Assembly (NCBI GenBank): GCA_949710005.1
Contig: OX453273.1
Span: forward strand, 3,932,706 to 3,996,705
Direction: 5' to 3'
DNA: 64,000 nucleotides
DNA from: Ricordea florida
Taxonomy: Eukaryota; Cnidaria; Anthozoa; Corallimorpharia; Ricordeidae
The notes under the pieces were generated by a model, which did no database searches, was not told where the DNA came from, and saw only the letters and a program-made list of their open reading frames with translations. Shown one piece after another: positions 56,244-64,000 of the stretch. How positions within the stretch are numbered: position 1 is the first letter of the stretch; the number at the start of each line of letters is the position of its first letter. Made by a program: the position numbers and the translations under genes.

Positions 56244-57488
56244 TCAGTACTTTATAGATCTCAAACCTGAATTCATAATTTCCATCATTGCATCAGCCAC
56301 AACAAACATATGACAGGTTATAGTTCCAGATCCACCTTGTTTTCTTTTAATTTCTAGTTTTACACCATTATGCGTATTATTTAATGCTAAACCACCACCA
56401 TGAATGAGATTATCTGGGTGAGTTCTCATATCAACCCAAAGAGCAAACTTATCAGCATAAAAATCCTTTTCCTTTAATGATGGGGGGTTATAAACATCAT
56501 CTCTATTAAATCGTTTCTTTACTGACTCCCAAAGATCTGATGGAATCATTCCCCTAGAATATACTCGGTTTGGAACCCCATCAACATCTATATTAACAGA
56601 AGTTATACCTGGGTTATAAAAATTTTCAGAGTCTCGTGCTCCTGCTGCGCTTGCTATTGTGAATAAACATAATACTCCAGTCATTGATCTTCTTGGTAAA
56701 TTAATATGTTGATTAATAACACCATCTCCGCCTATGGAAAATGTAAAAGTTTTGTGTAAAGTAACATTTTCATAAAAGAATCCTTTACCAACTTGATATG
56801 CAGCTTGAGCCTCACGAGCTAAGTATTCACTTGAAATTGAAGAATATTCTAACTCTAAGTTTTTGATTGAATATGATGGTGTTTTAGTTGTATCAGAATA
56901 ATTAACAATATTATTAATTGGAGCAAGTGTAATCTCAAATATTAGATGATTTTCTAATGCTTTCGGATAAAAAACGCCATGATCGTTTAAAATTGGATGA
57001 TTTATTGGTATTCTATATTTTGTATTATGTACTTCAGCAAGAGCTACTTCTTTTACATCTTGTGTTTTTTTATCTCCCGCTTTTGTTCTAAGTTTTCTCA
57101 TATTTTCGGAAGAAATGCCTTGTTTTAATCTATCTTCGCGCTCTTCATTGGTTAAGAATAAATCATGATAGGTTTGAAATAGATCATATCTTTGTGTATC
57201 TTGTAATGTTTCACCTCCAAAAAGAACTTTAAGTCTAGATACAAGATTTCTCCCCACATTATTCACAAGTGTATTATTAGCATGCCCATCAACATCCAAG
57301 TTAAATAGTAGAGATACAGTTCCAGGAACAATCGCCAAATTCTCAGAAAGTTTTGGAATATTTATATATAATGTTTCACCTGGGCTGGCCGAGGATGGAT
57401 TTAAAGTAATTCTATTCAATGTTGATTCTGCCTTCAAACCAAAGGGTTCTCTAGGAATTCTGTTTGGATTAATTTTTTCAGACGTCAT
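56244..57488 (-). CDS. Probable major capsid protein (double jelly-roll), 414 aa
   Basis: Stretches such as LNPSSASPGETLYINIPKL, NNTLVNNVGRNLVSRLKVLF and RYDLFQTYHDLFLTNEERE, followed by two beta-rich halves (RIPINHPILNDHGVFYPKAL and WVDMRTHPDNLIHGGG), fit the hexon-like capsid protein of animal Polintons as I recall it. Such proteins form trimers in icosahedral shells. It is directly next to the ATPase, as in related elements. Length is at the short end for the family. The assignment rests on pattern and position, and a structure prediction would settle it. TCTTTAAA at 57516-57523 precedes it and overlaps the start codon of the divergent integrase gene. Confidence 0.72.
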   Translation of the reverse strand: MTSEKINPNRIPREPFGLKAESTLNRITLNPSSASPGETLYINIPKLSENLAIVPGTVSLLFNLDVDGHANNTLVNNVGRNLVSRLKVLFGGETLQDTQRYDLFQTYHDLFLTNEEREDRLKQGISSENMRKLRTKAGDKKTQDVKEVALAEVHNTKYRIPINHPILNDHGVFYPKALENHLIFEITLAPINNIVNYSDTTKTPSYSIKNLELEYSSISSEYLAREAQAAYQVGKGFFYENVTLHKTFTFSIGGDGVINQHINLPRRSMTGVLCLFTIASAAGARDSENFYNPGITSVNIDVDGVPNRVYSRGMIPSDLWESVKKRFNRDDVYNPPSLKEKDFYADKFALWVDMRTHPDNLIHGGGLALNNTHNGVKLEIKRKQGGSGTITCHMFVVADAMMEIMNSGLRSIKY

Positions 57489-57522
57489 ATTTGATTTATA
57501 AGATACTTTGGTTAATCTTTAA
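57489..57522. promoter_or_regulatory. Divergent promoter between capsid and integrase genes
   Basis: Only 34 bp separate the two start codons. The minus-strand motif (complement of TCTTTAAA, 57516-57523) is the only visible element. Signals for the integrase on the plus strand must overlap the capsid gene or this gap. Confidence 0.45.
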
Positions 57523-58545
57523 ATGAGTTCAAACTTATCGAGCAAAGCTCTCCCCACCTTCGGTGGAATAAAAAATTTAAGTAGTATATATTATTCAGCT
57601 GAAGGTTATTGGAAAGGATATTTTGCAATTCATAAATTAGCTGAAAAGGCAAAAGTAAGTGAAGATGTAGCAAAACAATGGCTTAAAAAACAAGCAATAT
57701 GGCAAATATATCTTCCAGCTCCTAAATATATACCTAGACCTCACTGGACTGTGGATAAACCTAATAAGATTCACCAAGCAGATTTATTATTTTTACCTCA
57801 TGATAGAGTTGGAAGAAAAACATATAAATACGCATTAGTTGTGGTTGATGTTGCTTCTAGATATAAAGATGCTGAGCCATTAACCACAAAAGAAAGTAGG
57901 GAAATTTCAAATGCTTTTGAAAAAATATATTCTAGGAAGTTAAAATACCCTAAAACATTAATGGTTGATCCTGGAAAAGAATTTATGGGTGAAGTTTCCA
58001 AAATTATGAATTATCATAATGTTAACATACAAAGAAGTGAAGCTGGAAATCATATAGCACAAGCGTTTGTAGAAAATGCAAACAAAATATTAGGGGAAAG
58101 ATTATTTAGCCATCAATATGCGCAAGAAATGGTTAGTAATGAAAGATCTAGAGTTTGGGCGAAACGATTACCAGATATTTTGAAAACCTTGAATAATACA
58201 AAAACGAGAATAACTGGAAAAGAACCTGATGAGGCTATAAAACTTAAAGAGGTTGAGATTGAGCCTAAAAATTACAAACGGGAGGTTGGTATTGACGAGA
58301 TTAGATTATCACCTAGCGTTAAAGTTAGATATTTATTATCTCCAGGAGAACTTGAAGGTGGTGAAAAAAGGCGAGCTACTGATCCTATTTGGAGTATAAA
58401 AGTTTATTATATTTCTAAAAGTGTTATTTCCCCTAATCAGCCGGTTTTGTATTATTTAGTGAATGGACCTGAGCGTGGGTTTGTAAGAGAAGAATTACAG
58501 GTTATTCCATATAATACAGAGCTGCCTCCTAATTCTGTTCTATAA
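57523..58545 (+). CDS. Polinton integrase, retroviral DDE type (340 aa)
   Basis: Catalytic triad D87 (KIHQADLLFLP), D149 (MVDPGKEFMGE) and E184 (AQAFVENANKIL), giving the DD35E spacing of retroviral and Polinton integrases. An N-terminal helical region (AEKAKVSEDVAKQWLKKQAI) precedes the core and an SH3-like C-terminal part (IWSIKVYYISKSV, RGFVREELQVI) follows. It inserts the linear element and creates the short target duplication. The first ~15 codons coincide with a GC-rich insert (57538-57568), so the true N-terminus may be slightly different. The 3' end overlaps the polymerase gene, which is on the other strand, by 17 bp. All catalytic residues are present. Confidence 0.9.
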   Translation: MSSNLSSKALPTFGGIKNLSSIYYSAEGYWKGYFAIHKLAEKAKVSEDVAKQWLKKQAIWQIYLPAPKYIPRPHWTVDKPNKIHQADLLFLPHDRVGRKTYKYALVVVDVASRYKDAEPLTTKESREISNAFEKIYSRKLKYPKTLMVDPGKEFMGEVSKIMNYHNVNIQRSEAGNHIAQAFVENANKILGERLFSHQYAQEMVSNERSRVWAKRLPDILKTLNNTKTRITGKEPDEAIKLKEVEIEPKNYKREVGIDEIRLSPSVKVRYLLSPGELEGGEKRRATDPIWSIKVYYISKSVISPNQPVLYYLVNGPERGFVREELQVIPYNTELPPNSVL

Positions 58546-61500
58546 AGATAATGTTATTGTTATCACCCAATTTTGTTTTAGTAAGATAATGGCCATAGGG
58601 AAGAGTATTTATTTTATCTTTTCCAATAACTCTCTTATCATCATCGGCAGATAATGCTTTTTTATTAACGTTTACAGTATAAATATTATGTAATTCATGT
58701 CTAATTAAATTCTGTTTTCTCATTTGTGGCACACCCTTTAATACACATTCTCTAAAGTCATTAAATCTTATTGTTTTCTTAACAACTAGTTTCTTTGTTC
58801 CTTTATTCTTTTTTATCTCTTTACCGTTATCCATTAATACCCCATATTGTTTAGCTCCTAAACCCGCAAACTCTATAGGTACACTTCCACCAAACTCATC
58901 TTTGAACATTCCAATTACTTTTTTATTTACGCCGGCCTCGATTCCAGAATCATGATCTTTGGGGTAATTGCTAGTATCAAACTTTTCTCTAACATCCGGA
59001 CTTATATCTTTGTAGAAATCAGGTGTTTCTATCTTATATACAAGGCTGTCTGTATCTGTCATAAGTAATTCTGCTTTTTCTCCATATTTTTTTTTAATAT
59101 AATTATAATGAAAATCATACATTATTTTTTTACTTATATCTAAAATGCAAAACCCCACATAAATTGGTTTATTAAATCTTATTGCTGTTTTCTTCATATT
59201 TATAGCGGCAAGATCCTCAGAAAAGATAGTAAAATGATTAAAGTTTGGTTTTCTTATTAATTTTTTAGCTGATTCTACATTATTAACTAATCTCACATCT
59301 ATCCTTTTTCTCACATTTTCCATTGTTTTGCCAAATACAGAATTATTCATTAACTTAAAGAAATCTTTTTCAAAATCGTTTTTTGCCTTTGCTCTCAATT
59401 TAGTATTCAAATCAATGTAAGATTTCAACCATTTTGACTCTTCAAATTTAACCCCCCTATGGATCTTTGTTATTTCTAATCCCATGCTTTCATAAAATTT
59501 TAGCGTTTCATGATGTACAACATATCTCTCCTTATCAAATAGGTTCGGTATTAATTTCTGGACTTTATTAACAGTAAGTTTTTCTGGGGCAAGAGGATAA
59601 TCTTTATGTAAATCATGAAGATGTTTGGGGTATTTCAATTCAACCTCAAGTATACAGGGCATATCTCTCCAATTTTCAATCTCTTCATTAGTCATCCATT
59701 CAAACCCATGTTTTGGTAAATTCTCACTCATTGCAGCTCCATATAAGTTGTTTGCATCAAGATATATAATATAACTTTTCATTAAATTTTCTATAAAATC
59801 CACCATATAAGGATTATTAGCTTTAGCATATCTTTTTGATATTTGTGAAACTCCTCCTCTAATACCCCTCTCAATAAATAGTAACATATCAACATCAGTA
59901 AACAATTCCAATCTAACTTTAGTTAATTTTAACATTGCATCCCAAGATAGGCCAGGTGCTGTAAAATAGTGTGCGGGATCTAATTCATAATTTTTAATAC
60001 AAACATCTCTAAAGTTTTCAAATACATCAGCTAGTTGAATAACATCTGTTTTTAGATATAAGTCATGATAATCCCTCATTGTTTTCATGCCAAATGTTTC
60101 CCATACCTTTTTAGCGTGTTCATAATCCTTATCTGAAATGTCTTCTTTATTAAGTTCTGAGAAAAATGCTTCTTTTGGCGGAATTTTAGTTTCATTAAGT
60201 TTATCAATGGAATCAAAATAATCATAAGGAAATACCCCCTTTCTCAGCAATAGATTTAACTTTTCGCCTGAGAAATGTTTTTTAGTTTCTTTCATATTTT
60301 TATCTAATGGCGAAGAACACTTACTACCAGATAAAAGGCAGTTCTTACATTGATCACAATTACCAACACCATTAAAGTTAATAATCTTTCCATCTTTTAT
60401 GTATCTTCTCATACATTTACCCGGTTTACATGCGCCACAATTTCCGCATTTAGTAAGATTATTAACTAGCCCACCAAGAGAACTTTGCATAAATTTAAAA
60501 GAATCTATGAATCTGATTGTTCGGGTAATAGTATTGCCATCACTACCATCCTCATCACCCTCATTAGCATCAACATCATCTCCATGCTCATACCTAATTA
60601 AAATTTTCTTTGAGAAACTAATATACTTTTCATCAGTATTAGCTATACATTCTATTTTACCCTCTGTTTTCCCAAGATTCTTAATGAACATATGAGAATC
60701 ATATCCAGACATATTATGCGCTATTACTGGTATTAAATTAGGAATCGTATATTTAAAGTTACATTTATCATGTGCAGCTCCTCTGTATTTCCCAGTAAGA
60801 TGACAATGATCTATTACTTTTTTATAACCCTCGCTATAAATTTTACTAAATTCCCCATTACATATGTGGCAGTGAGTAGCATTTTCGTATTCTTTTTTTA
60901 TATTTTCTAACATTTTACTCTTATCATAAAATTTAAACATTTCCTTTCTTTTTTCTATTAGCTCAAAAATTTTTCTAGTATCTCTTTCTAAATATTCTAT
61001 AAATATCTGAGCAACATCCTCATCATCAGATTTTGCAGTATATTCCACAAGCTGTTTAAAATCTGTTGGTAATATACTCTCATCAAAGCATTTAATATAA
61101 TAGCAGAATCCCGATGCTTTATGTAGTTGGTATTTTTTAGTAAAGCTTTTAATTTCATTTGGAGAACATGTTTTTATTGGTATTAGACGGCCTTCAAAAT
61201 CTACATAAATAATAAAGGGGGATCGCATTTTATTTTTAAAATTTTTAAAGTGAATAAATTTTGGGCTACCGTCTTCATTCTTTTCCATTTTGATTTTAAC
61301 TTCGCCATGTGTATCACAGTATTCTTTATGTTCCCACAAATTCTTTTCATCATAAAATGAGTTGAAACACCTAAGACAGAAATGTTTTTTGTTTTTATTT
61401 TTATCAATTTCAGATGATAAAAGTCTACTAATGTTTGTTACTAAATTGTAGTGGCTTGTTTCATTGACAGTTGTTAAAAGTAATGTTATAATTTTACAAT

Positions 61501-63010
61501 CACATATCTTACATTCATAACTATTGCAGTCGCATTTCTTACAACCACATTCCATGCATTCGTGTTTTATACATCCTTCTTTTTTACATCCTTCTTTTTT
61601 TCTTTTCCAACACTCTTTTTTCTTACATCCACAATTCTTGCATTTTTCTTGTTTCTTGCAATAACATTTATCACTTAATCTTGCTGGATATATTGTATCA
61701 GATTCTTCATCATATTTTAATACATCAACGGGATATGTATTTTGTTTTTCAAACTTATTAATATCCTTTAATGAAACTGGCCCTTCAAGGCCCGAAAAGT
61801 TTAATTTTTTAGAATTTTCTATCAATTCATTATTTACTCTCTCTCTATGGTGCTTTCTTGGAAAAACGCCTTCTGTTATTGAATTTTTAAAACAATTTTT
61901 ATCCTTATTCTTTATGTTAATAGCGGCTTTTCTTGCTGCTATTCTTGCCGGTAATGGTATATATGAACTGCCAGAAGTTACTGTGTAGGGGGATATACCA
62001 ATATCGAAGCGTTCCACAGATACAAATTCAAAAACACCTGAATCAGTATTATCAAGAAAATTATCAAAATCTTTTAATATATTTTTAGTTATATCATCGC
62101 ATAATTCTGATAAATTGGTTGACTCGGTTATTGTTTTAGAAGCCCTAAAGTATTTATCAATTTCTTCTTTAATTTCATCTTTTTTTAGTGCCCTTTTTTC
62201 CAGCTTAGTTGTTAATATAAAATTAACCTTTTTTGGCTCTTTTTTCCCATTATTAATAATATCTATAACTTTTTGTTTTATTTTTTTCATGTATTCATCA
62301 ATATAATAGCCCTTTTTCCCATCTATAGTATATTGCTTCAAATACCCATTTTTGAATTTATTTATTTTGAAATCATCCTCCTCATTTTTTGAAGCAGATT
62401 TATTTGTGTTTTTAGGTCTCGCCCCCTCCTTCTCATAATCTCTTTTATCTTTTTTTGATTTTGGTTGATTTACTGTTTTATATCTTTCTATAAATTTTTT
62501 AGCTAGTTCTTCTGTTTTATTTTTTACTTTTTCAGGAATGTATGGTTTTACAAAACCCCAAAATTTATTTAATACATTTCCTATAAAAGGAGTTTGTTTT
62601 GTTTTTGTATTTTTAATCGTTGACTTTTTTATTTTTGTCGGCTGATGGTTAGGAGTAGGAGAGCCTGGTGGAGTTCCTGGTTTTGGGGTAGGAGGAGGAG
62701 AACCTGGTGGTGTTTGTGGAATAAAAAGTTTAGATGGTGGTTTAGTATTTCTTATTTTTGTAGTTTTAGGTCGGGGAATTGGAAGGGGAGGACGTGGCTG
62801 GTTTGCTCTTCTCTTTGGTATATTATTTAACGCTGTAAAAATTTCTCTTTTATTATCAACGATTTGTTTAACATTATTAATTATTTCAGGTATATTTCTC
62901 AACGCATGAATTTTTTCATCTTTATTAGTCATTCTAGCTCTACCTTCAATTCTATACCATGAAAGTAGTGAGCTTAATTGTTTTACGTTCAAATCTTTTA
63001 GTTGTTCCAT
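58529..63010 (-). CDS. Protein-primed family B DNA polymerase with SAP-like N-terminus and HNH-like insert (1493 aa)
   Basis: Exonuclease motifs: Exo I YVDFEG (D604), Exo II HNMSGYDSHMF (D771), Exo III YHDLYLKTD (D989). Polymerase motifs: A YLDANNLYG (D1085), B KLMNNSVFGK (1219-1228), C MTDTDSL (D1319, D1321). All acidic residues are in place. Other parts: SAP-like start (MEQLKDLNVKQLSSLLSWY) shared with the gene at 48023, a Pro-rich region (about 65-125), a Cys-rich cluster (about 455-510), a C2H2 finger (544-568), a segment DHCHLTGKYRGAAHD (734-748) resembling HNH/endonuclease VII-type fingers, and a CGNCGACKPGKC cluster near 850. Replication from a terminal protein is known for the family. 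Larger than the typical ~1100-1300 aa Polinton polymerase. It starts inside the right TIR and runs inward. Confidence 0.93.
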   Translation of the reverse strand: MEQLKDLNVKQLSSLLSWYRIEGRARMTNKDEKIHALRNIPEIINNVKQIVDNKREIFTALNNIPKRRANQPRPPLPIPRPKTTKIRNTKPPSKLFIPQTPPGSPPPTPKPGTPPGSPTPNHQPTKIKKSTIKNTKTKQTPFIGNVLNKFWGFVKPYIPEKVKNKTEELAKKFIERYKTVNQPKSKKDKRDYEKEGARPKNTNKSASKNEEDDFKINKFKNGYLKQYTIDGKKGYYIDEYMKKIKQKVIDIINNGKKEPKKVNFILTTKLEKRALKKDEIKEEIDKYFRASKTITESTNLSELCDDITKNILKDFDNFLDNTDSGVFEFVSVERFDIGISPYTVTSGSSYIPLPARIAARKAAINIKNKDKNCFKNSITEGVFPRKHHRERVNNELIENSKKLNFSGLEGPVSLKDINKFEKQNTYPVDVLKYDEESDTIYPARLSDKCYCKKQEKCKNCGCKKKECWKRKKEGCKKEGCIKHECMECGCKKCDCNSYECKICDCKIITLLLTTVNETSHYNLVTNISRLLSSEIDKNKNKKHFCLRCFNSFYDEKNLWEHKEYCDTHGEVKIKMEKNEDGSPKFIHFKNFKNKMRSPFIIYVDFEGRLIPIKTCSPNEIKSFTKKYQLHKASGFCYYIKCFDESILPTDFKQLVEYTAKSDDEDVAQIFIEYLERDTRKIFELIEKRKEMFKFYDKSKMLENIKKEYENATHCHICNGEFSKIYSEGYKKVIDHCHLTGKYRGAAHDKCNFKYTIPNLIPVIAHNMSGYDSHMFIKNLGKTEGKIECIANTDEKYISFSKKILIRYEHGDDVDANEGDEDGSDGNTITRTIRFIDSFKFMQSSLGGLVNNLTKCGNCGACKPGKCMRRYIKDGKIINFNGVGNCDQCKNCLLSGSKCSSPLDKNMKETKKHFSGEKLNLLLRKGVFPYDYFDSIDKLNETKIPPKEAFFSELNKEDISDKDYEHAKKVWETFGMKTMRDYHDLYLKTDVIQLADVFENFRDVCIKNYELDPAHYFTAPGLSWDAMLKLTKVRLELFTDVDMLLFIERGIRGGVSQISKRYAKANNPYMVDFIENLMKSYIIYLDANNLYGAAMSENLPKHGFEWMTNEEIENWRDMPCILEVELKYPKHLHDLHKDYPLAPEKLTVNKVQKLIPNLFDKERYVVHHETLKFYESMGLEITKIHRGVKFEESKWLKSYIDLNTKLRAKAKNDFEKDFFKLMNNSVFGKTMENVRKRIDVRLVNNVESAKKLIRKPNFNHFTIFSEDLAAINMKKTAIRFNKPIYVGFCILDISKKIMYDFHYNYIKKKYGEKAELLMTDTDSLVYKIETPDFYKDISPDVREKFDTSNYPKDHDSGIEAGVNKKVIGMFKDEFGGSVPIEFAGLGAKQYGVLMDNGKEIKKNKGTKKLVVKKTIRFNDFRECVLKGVPQMRKQNLIRHELHNIYTVNVNKKALSADDDKRVIGKDKINTLPYGHYLTKTKLGDNNNIIFIEQN

Positions 63011-63420
63011 TTTGTATATTAATTCTTCTTTTTAAATTAACATTTATTTCTTTTCTTTAAATCAATTTTTTTAAAAACTTCATTTAAATTTTATACCTGT
63101 GTCCTAGAAATAATCCTGTATAAATCTCTGATAAATCTTTGGTAAGACTTTTGAGACATATAAATATTATCCAATAAATCCTGTATAAATCTCTGATAAA
63201 TATTTGATTAAATTTTTTAAGACTAATTTTTAAAATTTACCCAAAAAAATCCTTGATTAAATTCCTGTGTCTTAGAACAACCCTGTGCTCTAGGGCCACC
63301 CTGTGCTCTAGAAATAATCCTGTATAAATCTCTGTTAAATCTTTGGTAAGACTTTAGGGTATTAGCTAAAAAATCCTTGATTAAATTCCTGTGTCCTAGA
63401 AGCGTAGTTTTATCACTCTC
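62991..63420 (-). repeat. Right terminal inverted repeat of the Polinton (430 bp, uninterrupted)
   Basis: Complement of the left TIR. I could see no difference between the two by eye once the nested element is removed. It contains the presumed promoter and first codons of the polymerase gene. It preserves the pre-insertion sequence of the TTAA site. Confidence 0.9.
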
Positions 63421-63421
63421 T

Positions 63422-63903
63422 TGCTGAGATACTTTACTTACTTGAGATACTTTGCATACTTGAGTTACTTTATTTACTTGAGTTACTTTGCTTACTTGAG
63501 ATACTTTGCTTACTTCAGATCCTTTGCTTACTTGAGATACTTTACTAACTTAAGATACTGCACTTACTTAAGATACTTTGCTTACTTGAGATACTCTACT
63601 AACTTAAGATACTGCACTTACTTGAGTTACTTTGGTTACTTGGGATACTTTACTTACTTAAGTTACTTTGGTTACTTGAGATACGTTACTTACTTGAGTT
63701 ACTTTGGTTACTTGAGATACTTTACTTACTTGAGTTACTTTGGTTACTTGAGATGCTTTACTTACTTGAGATACTTTACTTACTTGAGTTACTTTGGTTA
63801 CTTGAGATACTTTACTTACTTGAGTTACTTTGGTTACTTGAGATACTTTACTTACTTGAGTTACTTTGGTTACTTGAGATACTTAACTTACTTGAGTTAC
63901 TTT
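63422..63903 (+). repeat. 15-bp satellite array, right block
   Basis: Same TTACTTGAGATACTT family and same orientation as 45960-46890. The right part is more regular, with a 45-base higher-order pattern (ACTTACTTGAGTTACTTTGG then TTACTTGAGATACTTT). Confidence 0.9.
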
Positions 63904-63947
63904 TAACCAAAGTAACTCAAGTAACCAAAGTAACTCAAGAAAGCAAA
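63904..63947 (-). repeat. Inverted satellite edge
   Basis: AACCAAAGTAACTCAAG repeated is the complement of the satellite unit, directly after the forward array. The array thus ends in an inversion of about three units. The last 50 bases of the window (63951-64000, with CACTTCAAGTGCC and GAGTGCACTTGAA palindromes) are otherwise unremarkable. Confidence 0.75.
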
Positions 63948-64000
63948 GTAGGTGGGTTCACACTAGGCACTTCAAGTGCCCTTCGAGTGCACTTGAAACG

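Larger units (their letters stand above)
46896..63420. mobile_element. Maverick/Polinton element, apparently complete and intact
   Basis: About 16.5 kb, or 15.8 kb without the nested 713-bp insertion. It is bounded by inverted ends GAGAGTGATAAAACTACGC (46896) and its complement (ending 63420), with TTGCTGA directly repeated on both sides (46889-46895 and 63421-63427). Polintons usually make a 6-bp duplication and have AG...CT ends; both fit if one base is assigned to either side. Contents are the hallmark set: protein-primed DNA polymerase B, retroviral-type integrase, FtsK/HerA-type packaging ATPase and a probable double jelly-roll capsid protein. No adenain-like cysteine protease was recognised. 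No frameshift or premature stop was seen in any gene, so this copy looks recent and could be autonomous. Known of the group: Polintons resemble virophages and adenovirus-like viruses and are thought to form virions, which is not shown here. Confidence 0.92.

Overview
The window reads as animal nuclear DNA: long introns with GT/AG junctions, AT-rich intergenic sequence, and many small inverted-repeat elements, tRNA-like SINE heads and minisatellites. The gene content and the type of mobile DNA suggest a cnidarian, probably an anthozoan such as a stony coral. That placement is an inference; no species can be read from the sequence.

Region 1 (1-4347) holds the 5' four coding exons of a JMJD4-like JmjC hydroxylase gene on the minus strand. 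Its remaining exons must lie off the left edge. Only 151 bp separate its start codon from that of the next gene, so the two probably share a bidirectional promoter (4348-4498).

Region 2 (4499-44664) is one plus-strand gene that I could assemble into 39 coding exons with consistent phases (8289 nt, 2762 aa): the orthologue of PTPN23/HD-PTP, an ALIX-family ESCRT adaptor. It has a BRO1 domain, a coiled V-type domain, a very large Pro/Gln-rich linker encoded in a single 3.9-kb exon, a PTP domain and a long acidic tail. Unlike the human protein as I recall it, this one keeps canonical catalytic residues (NRY, WPD, HCSAGVGR). Its introns carry a 7-copy inverted-repeat family, several elements with terminal inverted repeats (TIRs) and visible target duplications, SINE-like sequences and a 42-bp minisatellite.

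Region 3 (about 45960-63910) is a tandem 15-bp satellite interrupted by a complete Maverick/Polinton element (46896-63420). The element has 430-bp TIRs with no differences that I could see by eye, flanked by a TTGCTGA duplication. It encodes a protein-primed DNA polymerase B, a retroviral-type integrase, a packaging ATPase, a probable major capsid protein, a probable minor capsid or fibre protein, five small proteins with membrane or coiled-coil segments, a 520-aa membrane-anchored protein, a SAP plus Cys-repeat protein and an unknown protein. All reading frames are open. The genes fall into two groups. The polymerase gene and the Cys-repeat gene start inside the TIRs and share promoter and N-terminal codons. 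The ten capsid/packaging-side genes are all on the minus strand, most with a TCTTTA-type motif (TAAAGA on the coding strand) shortly upstream of the start. A 713-bp element with TTAA target duplication has inserted in the left TIR, and the right TIR preserves the empty site. Short GC-rich palindromes punctuate the element, several of them in frame inside its genes.
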